The notes beneath the pieces are model-generated. The model was given only the letters and a program-made list of their open reading frames with translations. It was not told the DNA's origin and did not search any database. Below, in pieces: positions 9,177-18,352 of a stretch of 64,000 bases of DNA. The DNA lies in the NCBI GenBank assembly GCA_021324755.1, contig JAJPIL010000026.1, positions 30,020-94,019 on the forward strand. The letters run 5' to 3'. Positions within the stretch are counted from its first letter, which is position 1. Every line of letters starts with the position of its first letter. Made by a program: the position numbers and the translations under genes. This DNA comes from Pseudomonadota bacterium (GTDB lineage Bacteria; Desulfobacterota; Binatia; Binatales; Binataceae).

Positions 9177-9344
9177 GCCTTGGATTGGAATCGTCAACCT
9201 GAAAGCTTAACGCGCGAGGAAATCCGCAATCGCCTTTAATCTCAGCGGCTAAATCGCGTTTTGAGAAAATCCGGTAAGCGGGGTAACAGTCGAAACGCGA
9301 ATTTTTCCGCGCGCAGTTATCTCTGGAGAAAGGCAGTTACTACT

Positions 9345-10856
9345 ATGACCAGCGAGATTACGATGCCAAAGCTCTCCGACACCATGGAGGAGGGAAAAAT
9401 TCTCCACTGGCTCAAGCGGCCTGGCGACCGCGTAAGGCGGGGCGAAGCGCTCGCTGAAGTGGAAACCGATAAAGCGGACATGGTGTTGGAAGCCTTCGAA
9501 GATGGGATATTAAAGGAAATTCGGCTTAAGGAAGGGGAGACCGCTCCCGTGGGTGCGGTGATCGCTATTCTGGCTGCCGAAGGAGAAGAGCTGCAAGCCA
9601 GCGGCGGAGACGCTCAGCCGCAAGCTTCGGGAGTCGAGGCTGCCGGTCAGGTGGGTCAACCCGAAATCGAGCACACCGATCGTGCTGAGGGTTTTGGCGA
9701 GCAAGCCCCTGTCGCGCCGTCCGCATCCGAGACGGTTGCGCATCGCCAGGGCGAAGGCGACCTAGCTGAGCGGCGCCCTGCAGAATTTGACGCTACTCGA
9801 GCAGACGCCGAATTTGCGGCGGACATGGCGCGCGCGCACGAGGCAGCGCAAAAACAGCCCATCCGCGTTCACGCCGCGCTCGGAGGCCATCGGTCGTCGG
9901 CTCCCAGCGCCATCATAGCTCCACCTGCGGCATCGGAGGCTTCCCCGAATGAGAGCGCACGCCGCGAAAGCCAGCCCCAGGTCCACGCTCCTCAGCGCAT
10001 CAAGGCTTCGCCACTTGCGCGCCGAGCGGCGGAGGAAGCTGGCGTAGATCTAGCGCATGTGCGTGGAACGGGACCTGACGGGCGAATCACCAAACGAGAC
10101 GTCGATCGGTACCTGCGCGAGCAGCAAATGTTTCGTCATCGAAGGCTCGTCAGTCCCCATGAGGGCACGCTCGGCAGCTTCGAGGAAATGTCCAAGATGC
10201 GCCAGACGATTGCGCAGCGCATGGCGGCGTCCAAACGCGAGATTCCCCATTTCTACGTCACAGCCGAAATCGACATGGATGAGGCCGTGCGCCTCAAGGA
10301 GTCGATCGAAGCTGCCGAGCTGTTTGACGAGGATATCACTTACAACGATATCATAATCAAAGCCTGCGCATTGGCCCTGATGAGGCATCCGCGCCTCAAC
10401 TCGAGCTACGAGAACGGCGGCATCAGGATCCATCCTGACATCAACATAGGAATCGCAGTGGCGGTCGAAGACGGGCTGGTCGTGCCGGTGATCAGGGAGT
10501 GTCAACGGCTGTCGCTAGCAGAGATCGCGCAGGCGGCCCATCGTTTGGTGGCGAAAGCGGCTCAAGGCGGATTCACCAGCGCCGAGCTGTCGGGCGGGAC
10601 CTTCACGATCTCGAACATGGGGATGCTCGGGGTCGAGCATTTCGCCGCGGTGATCAATCCGCCCCAGGCGGCAATTCTCGCGGTCAGCGCGATTAAAGAG
10701 CGCCCGGTTGTACGCAAAGGCCAGATCGTGGTGGGTAAAACCATGATGGTTACCATCTCGTGCGACCATCGCGTGGTGGATGGCGTGGTGGCAGGCCGCT
10801 TCCTGCAGGAACTGCGCCGGTTTCTCGAGAACCCGGCAAGTCTGCTTTTGGAATAA
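9345..10856 (+). CDS. pdhC: Dihydrolipoyllysine acetyltransferase (E2)
   Basis: A 503-residue E2 core enzyme that accepts the acetyl group on its lipoyl arm and transfers it to CoA. There is a single lipoyl domain (residues 1-80, lipoyl Lys43 in VETDKADM). A long Ala/Glu/Pro-rich linker of about 130 residues follows, then a peripheral-subunit-binding domain near 220 (ASPLARRAAEEAGVDL). The catalytic domain ends with HRVVDG (about H475). The ATG at 9345 has GGAGAAAGG upstream; an in-frame start 28 codons earlier adds a basic stretch not seen in the family. One lipoyl domain plus a long flexible linker is the Gram-positive/alpha-type layout. Confidence 0.92.
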   Translation: MTSEITMPKLSDTMEEGKILHWLKRPGDRVRRGEALAEVETDKADMVLEAFEDGILKEIRLKEGETAPVGAVIAILAAEGEELQASGGDAQPQASGVEAAGQVGQPEIEHTDRAEGFGEQAPVAPSASETVAHRQGEGDLAERRPAEFDATRADAEFAADMARAHEAAQKQPIRVHAALGGHRSSAPSAIIAPPAASEASPNESARRESQPQVHAPQRIKASPLARRAAEEAGVDLAHVRGTGPDGRITKRDVDRYLREQQMFRHRRLVSPHEGTLGSFEEMSKMRQTIAQRMAASKREIPHFYVTAEIDMDEAVRLKESIEAAELFDEDITYNDIIIKACALALMRHPRLNSSYENGGIRIHPDINIGIAVAVEDGLVVPVIRECQRLSLAEIAQAAHRLVAKAAQGGFTSAELSGGTFTISNMGMLGVEHFAAVINPPQAAILAVSAIKERPVVRKGQIVVGKTMMVTISCDHRVVDGVVAGRFLQELRRFLENPASLLLE

Positions 10857-10945
10857 CGTGCACAAGCGTGTCGCGTTGCCGGGCGCGAGCGCGATTGCTC
10901 GTCCGGTGGGAAGGCCCATGCCTTTTGAAAAGGGAGGATCTAGTT

Positions 10946-12355
10946 TTGCCAGCTGCTCGTTATGACCTGGTGGTAATCGGTTCCGGTCCTGGTGGTTACG
11001 TCGCTGCGATCCGCGCGGCACAGCTCAAGATGAAGGTCGTGGTGGTCGAGCGCGATCGTCCGGGAGGCGTTTGTCTTAACTGGGGATGTATTCCATCCAA
11101 GGCGCTGCTCGATTCGGCTAACACGCTCGAAACTATCCGCGCAGCTGCGCAGGAGCACGGAATCGAGGTTGGCTCCGTCCGCGCGAACTTCGACCGCGTA
11201 ATAGCGCGCAGCCGCGAGGCGGCAGAGAAACTTTCGCGCGGTGTCCGCTATCTGTTCCGCAAAAATAATATCGAACTGATCGAAGCGACGGCTCGTTTGA
11301 CCGGGCCGCATACCGTCGAATTGAGCCGTGCCGACGGCGCGAAGCCTCCGGTCGACACGCTCGAAGCGGAATACATCCTTATCGCTACGGGTTCGAGCGA
11401 GAAGCTTTTTCCAGGAATGAAGGTGGGAGATGGTTTGCTTACCAGTCGCGAAGCTCTAACGCTGACACATCTGCCCGCAAGCATGATTATTATTGGCGCT
11501 GGCGCCGTTGGACTCGAATTCGGCTATTTCTATCAAGCCTTTGGAGTGCGGGTAACGATCGTCGAACTAATGAAGCAGCTCCTTCCCGGGTTTGACGCGG
11601 AGGTAGCCGAAGAGCTTCGTCGCGCTTTCGCCAAGCGCAACGTGGAGCTTCTGCTTGGCCATGGATATCGCTCGATTGCGCGCACAGCCGACGGCTGGGA
11701 GGTCACGGTTTCGAACAGCGAAGGCGTCAAGAGTTTGAGAGCCGAGATGGTTTTAGTTGCCGTCGGGCGCCGCCCGCTCAGCGCAAATCTCGGTCTTGAA
11801 AAGGCCGGAGTCGAAATCGGCGAAGGCGGCTTTATCAAGGTCGACGAGTGTTTTCGAACCACGCGCCCCAACATTTTCGCGATCGGCGACGTGGCCCGGC
11901 CGCCGCTTTTGGCGCACAAGGCGTCGGCCGAGGGCGTGGCAGCAGTAGAGGTGATGGCGGGTATAAGGAATACGGGCGTGGATCTCGCCAATATTCCAGC
12001 GTGCGTGTACTGCGAACCAGAAGTTGCCACGGTCGGCCTGACAGAGGCTGAAGCGCGAGCGCAAGGGATCGACACGATCGTAGGAAAATTTCCGTTTCGC
12101 GCTAATGGCAAATCGGTTGCCACCAATCACGTCGAAGGCTTCGTGAAGTTGGTCGCGAGCAGGCCCTACGGCGAAATAATCGGATGCCAGATCATCGGCC
12201 GGGGAGCAACCGAGATGATCTCCGAAGTGACGCTTGGCAAGACCCTAGAGGCAACCACAGCAGAGCTGGGCAAAACCGTCCATCCCCATCCGACCGTATC
12301 GGAATCCTTGATGGAGGCAGCATTGGCGGCCGAAGGCGAGGCGATAAACTTCTAG
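10946..12355 (+). CDS. lpdA: Dihydrolipoamide dehydrogenase (E3)
   Basis: A 469-residue FAD enzyme that reoxidises dihydrolipoyl groups and makes NADH. The FAD motif is VIGSGPGGYVAA. The redox-active disulfide is CLNWGC (C43/C48), where most enzymes read CLNVGC. The NAD motif is IIGAGAVGLEFG, and the C-terminal catalytic His is in HPHPTVSE. I start it at TTG 10946 because GGGAGG lies 8 bases before it and the protein then begins at the usual position. The longer in-frame frame would overlap pdhC by about 100 bases and add 62 unrelated residues. Confidence 0.92.
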   Translation: MPAARYDLVVIGSGPGGYVAAIRAAQLKMKVVVVERDRPGGVCLNWGCIPSKALLDSANTLETIRAAAQEHGIEVGSVRANFDRVIARSREAAEKLSRGVRYLFRKNNIELIEATARLTGPHTVELSRADGAKPPVDTLEAEYILIATGSSEKLFPGMKVGDGLLTSREALTLTHLPASMIIIGAGAVGLEFGYFYQAFGVRVTIVELMKQLLPGFDAEVAEELRRAFAKRNVELLLGHGYRSIARTADGWEVTVSNSEGVKSLRAEMVLVAVGRRPLSANLGLEKAGVEIGEGGFIKVDECFRTTRPNIFAIGDVARPPLLAHKASAEGVAAVEVMAGIRNTGVDLANIPACVYCEPEVATVGLTEAEARAQGIDTIVGKFPFRANGKSVATNHVEGFVKLVASRPYGEIIGCQIIGRGATEMISEVTLGKTLEATTAELGKTVHPHPTVSESLMEAALAAEGEAINF

Positions 12356-12382
12356 GCGAAGGAGACTTCGCCGTGCATTCTT

Positions 12383-13096
12383 ATGCTGCTTAGTGCCGGG
12401 TATCTTGGAATTGTCAGTTACGAAGTCGCGCTAGCCTTACAGGAGCGCTTGGTCGAGCTGAGATGGCGCGACGTCATTGGCGATACCCTGCTCTTGCTGG
12501 AACATCCTCACGTATTCACCCTCGGACGGGGCGCCCAAGAAAGCGATTTACTCAGCGTGCCGTCAAGCGTACCGGTGTACCGTGTGTCTCGCGGCGGCCA
12601 GGCCACTTACCATGGGCCAGGACAATTGGTTGGCTATCCTATAATCAAGCTTGAGGAGCGCTCTCGGGATGTTCATGCCTATTTGAGGAGCTTAGAGGAG
12701 GCGATTATTTGCTCGCTGCAACGCTATGGCATCGCCGGTGTCCGCCGCAAGGGGTTTACTGGCGTATGGGTGGGGGAACGCAAGATCGCGTTCATCGGAG
12801 TAGGCATAAGACGCTGGGTGACGATGCACGGGTTTGCGGTCAACGTTTGCCCCGATTTGAGCTATTTTCGCGCGATCGTTCCATGCGGTATAAGAGAATG
12901 TGAGATTACGTCCATGGCGTGCGAAACCGAACACGCGAGCATCAGCACCGCTGAGCTTGCCGAAGTGGTTTGTGGCGAGTTCGCGCGAGTTTTCCACTAC
13001 GATGCCTACGCGCCACTTTGCACAGAGGCCCTGGCCGTATTGAGCGAGCTTAATTCGTCGAGCCCAACCGAGAGTTTCGAGCAATGGACCAAGTAA
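12383..13096 (+). CDS. lipB: Octanoyltransferase LipB
   Basis: Transfers octanoate from acyl carrier protein to lipoyl domains, the first step of lipoyl synthesis. The 237-residue protein has the SRGGQATYHGPGQLVGYP motif, the catalytic Lys in ERKIAFIGVGI (about K134) and the catalytic Cys in IVPCGI (about C170). It follows lpdA by 27 bases and overlaps lipA by 13 bases. The operon therefore makes the cofactor with the complex that uses it. Confidence 0.93.
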   Translation: MLLSAGYLGIVSYEVALALQERLVELRWRDVIGDTLLLLEHPHVFTLGRGAQESDLLSVPSSVPVYRVSRGGQATYHGPGQLVGYPIIKLEERSRDVHAYLRSLEEAIICSLQRYGIAGVRRKGFTGVWVGERKIAFIGVGIRRWVTMHGFAVNVCPDLSYFRAIVPCGIRECEITSMACETEHASISTAELAEVVCGEFARVFHYDAYAPLCTEALAVLSELNSSSPTESFEQWTK

Positions 13097-13968
13097 GCAC
13101 GAACTCCGTTAACCGACGGCATCCTGACTGGATCAAGGTACGCGCGCCTGGGTCGCCTGAGTTTTTCGCCACCAAAGCGTTGTTGCGCGAGCTCAATCTC
13201 CATACCGTGTGCGAAGAGGCTCGATGCCCGAACATCGGCGAGTGCTTCTCCCATCGAACGGCGACCTTCATGCTGATGGGCGACGTGTGCACGCGTAACT
13301 GTCCGTACTGTGCTGTGGCGCACGGCAAGCCCAAACCGCTCGATCCTACCGAGCCTTTGCGCGTGGCATTGGCCGCAAAACGGTTGGGACTCGTACACGT
13401 CGTGGTCACGTCCGTCGACCGCGACGATCTTGAAGACGGTGGAGCCTCTCATTTCGCCGCGACGGCGCAAGTTATCAAAAAGCTGATGCCGAGCACGCGA
13501 GTCGAGGTCTTGACGCCTGACTTCAAGGGTCTGCGCTCCAGTATCGAAACTGTTATCGCGTCGCCAATCGACGTCTTTAACCACAACGTCGAAACGGTGC
13601 CTTCGCTTTATAAAAAGGCTAGACCAGGCGGCCGGTACGAGCGGTCGATCGAGGTCCTGCGTTATGCCAAAGAACGAGCGCGGGCGTTAGGCCGCGAGGT
13701 TTTGACCAAGACGGGATTGATGCTCGGACTAGGGGAAGAGATTGAGGAAGTCTTGCGAGTGTTGGACGACCTGCGCGCGGTCGAGTGCGATATTTTAACG
13801 CTCGGCCAATACTTGCGCCCAAGTCCAGACCATCTGCCGGTTGTTCGCTATGTCCCGCCTGCGGAGTTTGCCGAGTTGCGGGAAAAGGCACTGGCGATGG
13901 GTTTTAGATACGTCGAGTCGGGGCCGCTCGTCAGAAGTTCGTACCACGCATGGCAGCACGTTGGCTAG
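13084..13968 (+). CDS. lipA: Lipoyl synthase (radical SAM)
   Basis: A 294-residue radical SAM enzyme that inserts two sulfurs into the octanoyl chain. The auxiliary-cluster Cys residues are C43, C48 and C54 (CEEARCPNIGEC), the radical SAM Cys residues are C69, C73 and C76 (CTRNCPYC), and the C-terminal RSSYHA Ser ligand is present. Its start overlaps lipB. Its 3' end overlaps the end of the convergent mlaA by 38 bases, so the two operons meet tail to tail with no terminator space. Confidence 0.95.
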   Translation: MDQVSTNSVNRRHPDWIKVRAPGSPEFFATKALLRELNLHTVCEEARCPNIGECFSHRTATFMLMGDVCTRNCPYCAVAHGKPKPLDPTEPLRVALAAKRLGLVHVVVTSVDRDDLEDGGASHFAATAQVIKKLMPSTRVEVLTPDFKGLRSSIETVIASPIDVFNHNVETVPSLYKKARPGGRYERSIEVLRYAKERARALGREVLTKTGLMLGLGEEIEEVLRVLDDLRAVECDILTLGQYLRPSPDHLPVVRYVPPAEFAELREKALAMGFRYVESGPLVRSSYHAWQHVG

Positions 13969-14848
13969 TTTGTTTGTCCTTTTGCGTGCTGCTGCTACCG
14001 TTAGGCTGAACGTCCAGCGTCTTCTTTTGATTGTATTCCAGCGCTTGACGCAAAAGCTGCTGGCGGCGTTGGATGTACGCGTCTTGAACTGCGCCGTAGA
14101 GGTCTACTGAGTAGCGGTCGGCGTCCTCGAACAAGTCGAGGTGTTGCGATTCGTAGTTCACGCTCGAGGCGGCGATTACTCCGGTGTAGATATAAACCAC
14201 CTGTACGAGCGAAAGGAGATAGTCGATCGGGTTCATCGCCCCGTCGACCAAGTAGCCGACTCCATCGCGCAAGTCAAAAGGCCCGAAGAACGGAATCATC
14301 AGGTACGGACCCATCCCCACGCCATAATAGCCAAGGGTGATGCCAAAGTCCTGGGGATGTTCCTTGAGACCGAACCAGCTGTCAGCTGGGTCGAAGAAGC
14401 CGGCCAAACCGACGGTCGTATTGATCAGAAAACGCGCAACTTCTTCGCCGGCGTATTTAAACTTGAGCTGGAACAAGTTGTTAGCAAAGCGCGGAATGAC
14501 GTTGATATTGTCGAAAAATCGACCGATGGCTTTCCGGACCGGTAGCGGTGCTACCTTCGCCCAACCCTTCGATACTGGTCGTGTAACGTAGTTGTCTAGC
14601 TCTAAGTTAAACTTGAAAAATTTCTCGTTTAGTGGCGCCAACGGGTCGCTGTAGGCATATGACGATGCGGACGAGTCAGCGGGTTTATTTGCTGCCGCAA
14701 CCTGCGCTACAGCGCGTCCTGGAAGGGCTAGTAAAGTCAGGCTATACCAGACCAAACATAAAATGGCGAAACTCGCGCCGGATGGGACAAACAAAAGACG
14801 TCTACAAGACGCTAATCTGAGAAAAATTCGAAGTTTTCGCTGTACCAA
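13931..14848 (-). CDS. mlaA: MlaA/VacJ-family phospholipid-transport protein
   Basis: A 305-residue outer-membrane component that removes mislocalised phospholipid from the outer leaflet and hands it to MlaC. The conserved VacJ core is clear: DPLAPLNEKFFKFNLELDN, GRFFDNINVIPRFANNLFQ and ADSWFGLKEHPQDFGITLGYYGVG, with a proline-rich PYLMIPFFGPFDLRDGVG. The N-terminus has a basic stretch and a hydrophobic helix ending RAVA-Q, a type I signal-peptidase site. There is no lipobox Cys, unlike enterobacterial MlaA. It is the last gene of the minus-strand mla unit. Confidence 0.9.
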   Translation of the reverse strand: MVQRKLRIFLRLASCRRLLFVPSGASFAILCLVWYSLTLLALPGRAVAQVAAANKPADSSASSYAYSDPLAPLNEKFFKFNLELDNYVTRPVSKGWAKVAPLPVRKAIGRFFDNINVIPRFANNLFQLKFKYAGEEVARFLINTTVGLAGFFDPADSWFGLKEHPQDFGITLGYYGVGMGPYLMIPFFGPFDLRDGVGYLVDGAMNPIDYLLSLVQVVYIYTGVIAASSVNYESQHLDLFEDADRYSVDLYGAVQDAYIQRRQQLLRQALEYNQKKTLDVQPNGSSSTQKDKQTSQRAAMRGTNF

Positions 14849-14931
14849 AGATCTATCCCTCGAACAGCTGATCGAAGCCTTTAGCAGAGCTTGACCTTCA
14901 ATTTCGCTTCTTTTCGCTCTCTTGAGGGAAA

Positions 14932-15630
14932 CTATTTACTGTCGAACGAAGCGTCAAGCTGTTGAATTTTGTTCTTCACAAGCTCGACGAGCTTCGGGTA
15001 ACCGTCGCGGTTGATCACGCGATTAAACTGGGTCCGGTAGTTGGAGATTAAGCTTATCTCGTCAACTAAAACGTCGTAAACCTTCCAGTCATTATCCTTA
15101 AGCTCAAGGCGGTAAGTAACCTTAATCGGGTCACGGCCAGGTTGAATTATGTTCGTGTTCACTTGAGCGTAGTTAGGGCCCTCGTTGTAAACGTTGAGGA
15201 ATTCGACTTTCTCGCCTGAGTAGTTAGCCGCTTTGCCAATATAGGTGTCTTCCATAAGCCGTCTGAACAGGTTGACGAATTCTTCCTGATCGCTCTTAGA
15301 AAGCTCGCGCCAATGGGGTCCGAGAGCCGAGCGCGCCATTGCAGTAAAATCAAGGTGGCCCTCCACTATTTCGCGCAAACGGTCGCGCAGCTTACGAGGA
15401 GAGTTTTTATAGGCCGGGTCATTGAGCACCGCAAGCACTTGATTGACGGTGTTTTTTACTTCTGTCATCGGATCTGGGGCAGCTAGAGCGACCCGCCCGT
15501 TTGCCCCTGCGAAATAAAGGATAACGACCGTTGCCACGCTCAGCACGGTCCATCCAAAACAGCCAAGGTTAACTTTTTGCGAACCGCCTAACTTCGGTGG
15601 TTCGATCCCTTCTAAACCGACTCTAACCAT
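14932..15630 (-). CDS. mlaC: MlaC-family periplasmic phospholipid-binding protein
   Basis: A 232-residue exported lipid shuttle (Tgt2/MlaC family) moving phospholipid between MlaA and the inner-membrane MlaD complex. There is a hydrophobic signal segment at about 25-48 ending VALAAP. The mature part shows the family pattern LRDRLREIVEGHLDFTAMARSALG, LSKSDQEEFVNLFRRLMEDTY, and the late WKVYDVLVDEISLISNYR. It lies between mlaD and mlaA, in order with the operon. Confidence 0.9.
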   Translation of the reverse strand: MVRVGLEGIEPPKLGGSQKVNLGCFGWTVLSVATVVILYFAGANGRVALAAPDPMTEVKNTVNQVLAVLNDPAYKNSPRKLRDRLREIVEGHLDFTAMARSALGPHWRELSKSDQEEFVNLFRRLMEDTYIGKAANYSGEKVEFLNVYNEGPNYAQVNTNIIQPGRDPIKVTYRLELKDNDWKVYDVLVDEISLISNYRTQFNRVINRDGYPKLVELVKNKIQQLDASFDSK

Positions 15631-15906
15631 CGCCAGTATCGCTCCTAGAGAGTGAAAGTAGCTGCAAGGTCGGCAAGCGTGACTAGAGAAAACGGCCGTG
15701 CAAATTGTCTGCTTTTCTCGCTGCCCGAGCTAGTAGCTTTAGGTAACATCCAGAAAACAGAGCACCAAAGGGCTTTGCCCGAAACGCTGCCGCTTTGAGA
15801 AACCGGAGTCAATGAGTATGTGCTTTTAGTTTCGCGGTCACTGAGCCTCGCTAGCCGTGCGAGCAACTCTTTCTTCAAGACTCGCGATGTCGCCTTTGCC
15901 GCTTGC
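15631..15906 (-). other. Internal gap of the mla operon
   Basis: This 276-base stretch separates mlaD and mlaC although the other genes of the unit are nearly contiguous. A 110-residue frame (15645-15977) crosses it but overlaps mlaD and has no family signature. It could hold a decayed gene or an internal promoter. Confidence 0.3.
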
Positions 15907-16386
15907 CTACTTTGATTTTGTGCCGCCGGAACCCGTACTGCTGGAACCAAGATTGCTGATAAACTGTCCAATGGCATTCTCTAGAACGAAGGCCGACTCT
16001 GTCTGTCGTAGAGTATCGCCATTGGCCAAGTAGTGATCGCTTGCCCCGGGTGATATGGCCAAATATTTATCCCCGATTATACCACGCGTTCGCACAGCTG
16101 CCACGGCATCATCATCGACTTTAACGCCGTCTCTTAGCCATATCGCCACACGTGCCCGTCCGTCTACTAGCTGAATTCCAGCGACTTTGCCAACCTGCAC
16201 GCCAGCGATTTCGACCGCGTCGCCATTTTTCAGACCGCTTATATTGTCGAAATTCGCGTATATTACGTAACCTTTGGGCGAGAATAACTCGACATTACCC
16301 AAGCGCAAAGAAAGGTAGGCCAGAGCCGCGATTCCTACGAGGACAAAGATTCCAACAATCAGCTGCGTGGTCCGAGTAACGTACAT
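15907..16386 (-). CDS. mlaD: MlaD-family (MCE domain) lipid-transport protein
   Basis: A 159-residue inner-membrane-anchored MCE protein; MlaD forms a hexameric ring that passes lipid between MlaC and the MlaFE transporter. It has one N-terminal membrane helix (about 8-28) and then the MCE domain with YVIYANFDNISGLKNGDAVEIAGV and VRTRGIIGDKYLAISPG. Its start codon abuts the mlaF stop with no spacer, which implies coupled translation. Confidence 0.94.
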   Translation of the reverse strand: MYVTRTTQLIVGIFVLVGIAALAYLSLRLGNVELFSPKGYVIYANFDNISGLKNGDAVEIAGVQVGKVAGIQLVDGRARVAIWLRDGVKVDDDAVAAVRTRGIIGDKYLAISPGASDHYLANGDTLRQTESAFVLENAIGQFISNLGSSSTGSGGTKSK

Positions 16387-17214
16387 CTAGCGAGCTTCCA
16401 CCCGTAGCGTAGGTTTAGTTTGGAGTGACTCTTCGTCTTCAGCGATCTCCTCGCCGGCGAGAAATGCCTTAAAAATCGGATCGTCGGCGTGCGTCACGTC
16501 GCCGACGTCACCATAAAGCCTAATTTTTCCCTTGTACATAAAAGCAACTTTATCGGAAATGTGAAACACTTGTGGCACGTCATGGCTTACTAGTACGGCG
16601 CTCAAGCCAAGCCGCTGCTGAGTTTGTCTAATCAGGTTGTGAATTGCTCCCGAGCGGGTAGGGTCGAGTCCGGTCGTGGGTTCGTCGAGAAGCAAGATCT
16701 GAGGATCTTGAATTAGCGCGCGCGCCAGAGCCACTCGCTTTTGCATCCCACCGCTTATTTCCGACGGGTACTTGTGTTCTGCTCCTTCCAATCCCACAGC
16801 AGCGAGTTTCTCGCGCACCCGCCGCTCGATTTCGCTTCTCGGCAGCCTAGTTCGTTCGACCAGGGGAAACGCGACGTTTTCGAAAACCGTTAGCGAGTCA
16901 AACAGCGCTCCAGCTTGAAAAAGCATCCCGAACTTCTGCCGAACGCGGTCGAGCTCGCGCCACGAAAGACTCGTTACATCTTCGCCGTCGATAAAAATTT
17001 TTCCGCTATTCGGGCGCAGCAGAAAGTTAAGATGCTTGAGCAGCACCGTTTTTCCGCACCCGCTAGGCCCCACGATCGTCGTGATTAGCCCACGTGGGCA
17101 CCTAAGCGTAACCCGATCGAGGACAACCTGCGAACCGAAGCGTCTAGTTAGCTCCCAAACCTCTATCGCGTAGTCAGTCGAACGATTGGCGTTGTCAGCA
17201 GACGGCGACGTCAT
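16387..17214 (-). CDS. mlaF: MlaF-family ABC transporter ATPase
   Basis: A 275-residue ATPase powering MlaE. Walker A is GPSGCGKTVLLK, the signature is SGGMQKRVALARAL (the SGGM form is typical of MlaF), Walker B is ILLLDEPTTGLDP, and the switch His is in LVSHDVPQ. The C-terminal extension of about 30 residues is where MlaB binds in E. coli, but no mlaB gene is seen here. It sits between mlaE and mlaD. Confidence 0.95.
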   Translation of the reverse strand: MTSPSADNANRSTDYAIEVWELTRRFGSQVVLDRVTLRCPRGLITTIVGPSGCGKTVLLKHLNFLLRPNSGKIFIDGEDVTSLSWRELDRVRQKFGMLFQAGALFDSLTVFENVAFPLVERTRLPRSEIERRVREKLAAVGLEGAEHKYPSEISGGMQKRVALARALIQDPQILLLDEPTTGLDPTRSGAIHNLIRQTQQRLGLSAVLVSHDVPQVFHISDKVAFMYKGKIRLYGDVGDVTHADDPIFKAFLAGEEIAEDEESLQTKPTLRVEAR

Positions 17215-17247
17215 CTACAGAAAGACCCTAAACAGTAAACCTTTGCC

Positions 17248-18027
17248 CTACAAAAGAACAGATGTCAAAAAGTAGTCCCACAGAAGGATTAACACGCTGG
17301 AGAGCACCACAGCCTCGGTCGTAGCCTGGCTGACGCCGGTTGCCATACGGGCAGCGTGATAGCCCTTGTAGCAGCATACCCAGGCGACGGTTAGGCCAAA
17401 GACCAGCGACTTCCACAGGCCCGTTGCCACATCGTGCGGGGTGAGATTGTCGACGATGCCGTTGAAATAGCTCGCCGCCGGCGCTCCCATCAGTCCCACA
17501 CCTACCGCATATCCTCCGAAGATGCCAACTACGTCGAAAATCGCAGTTAGAAGTGGAAAGCTTATCAAAGCGGCAACGATACGAGGCGAGACGAGATACT
17601 GGATCGGGTTTATCGCCATTACGGTCAGCGCGTCTACTTGCTCGGTTACTTGCATCGAGCCGAGCTCGGCCGCCATCGCCGACCCCGCTCGCGCTGTTAC
17701 CATCAAGGCTGCCAGTACTGGGCCAAGTTCTCTCACCAGCACCAGGGCAACTACGGTCCCCAACGCCGCCTCAGAACCGAAGCGTCGCAACGTGTTGTAA
17801 CCTTGAAGCCCTAACACCATGCCGGTAGCCCAAGCGATTAGCGTAATCAAAAAAACCGAATCAGCTCCAATCAGTCGAATCTGCCGAATCGCGAGCCGCG
17901 GCTTGTACGGTGGCAAAATCGCATACGCGGCAGCCATGGCGAGAAAAATTCCAAAGCGTCCCAGGGCCGCTACGGATTCAATAGTCTGTGCGCCAAGTAG
18001 CCTAATCGGTTCAGTTAAGAAATTCAT
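17248..18027 (-). CDS. mlaE: MlaE-family ABC transporter permease
   Basis: A 259-residue inner-membrane permease with about five to six hydrophobic segments. The MlaE hallmark VRELGPVLAALMVTARAGSA, followed by MAAELGSMQVTEQVDAL, is intact. It is the first gene of the minus-strand mla operon (mlaE-mlaF-mlaD-mlaC-mlaA), which maintains outer-membrane lipid asymmetry. Confidence 0.95.
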   Translation of the reverse strand: MNFLTEPIRLLGAQTIESVAALGRFGIFLAMAAAYAILPPYKPRLAIRQIRLIGADSVFLITLIAWATGMVLGLQGYNTLRRFGSEAALGTVVALVLVRELGPVLAALMVTARAGSAMAAELGSMQVTEQVDALTVMAINPIQYLVSPRIVAALISFPLLTAIFDVVGIFGGYAVGVGLMGAPAASYFNGIVDNLTPHDVATGLWKSLVFGLTVAWVCCYKGYHAARMATGVSQATTEAVVLSSVLILLWDYFLTSVLL

Positions 18028-18245
18028 TGGCGAAAAGAGAGAAGCTGGCCTACGTAATTGAGTGCAGCAGGGTCGTCGCTTTCGAAGAGCTCGGACTGAT
18101 TTCCCGGGGCAAATAAAGCGCCCTTAAATGTCGAGTCCTCGCCTTGTAGTGGCCCTTTAGAAAGTCGCTCAATTAATACTAGCGTCATTGCTCCCGTTTT
18201 CACCTTCGACCCACTGGCCCCTATTTAACCGATACGCGTCGACTC

Positions 18246-18352
18246 GCTTACGAGGCTTGCAAAGTTGCGCGGAACCGGAAAAGCCTCGGTCTTCTGCCTT
18301 ACGGTAACCGGAAACACCGATGCTGCTCAATCGCCAAGAAGACCGAGCCTCG
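18246..18352 (-). repeat. Interrupted inverted repeat at the end of cofC
   Basis: GCTTACGAGGCT (18246 onwards) and GCCTCGGTCTTCT (18283-18295) both reappear inverted and joined together at 18337-18356, inside the cofC 3' end. On the minus strand the arm ending at 18283 is followed by TTTT, so it may act as a long-loop terminator for cofC. The left arm holds an extra segment of about 28 bases that splits the two halves. Confidence 0.35.

Noticed and set aside
15645..15977. 110-residue minus frame between mlaC and mlaD
   Set aside because: It overlaps mlaD by 70 bases, has no family signature and no clear ribosome site; treated as gap.
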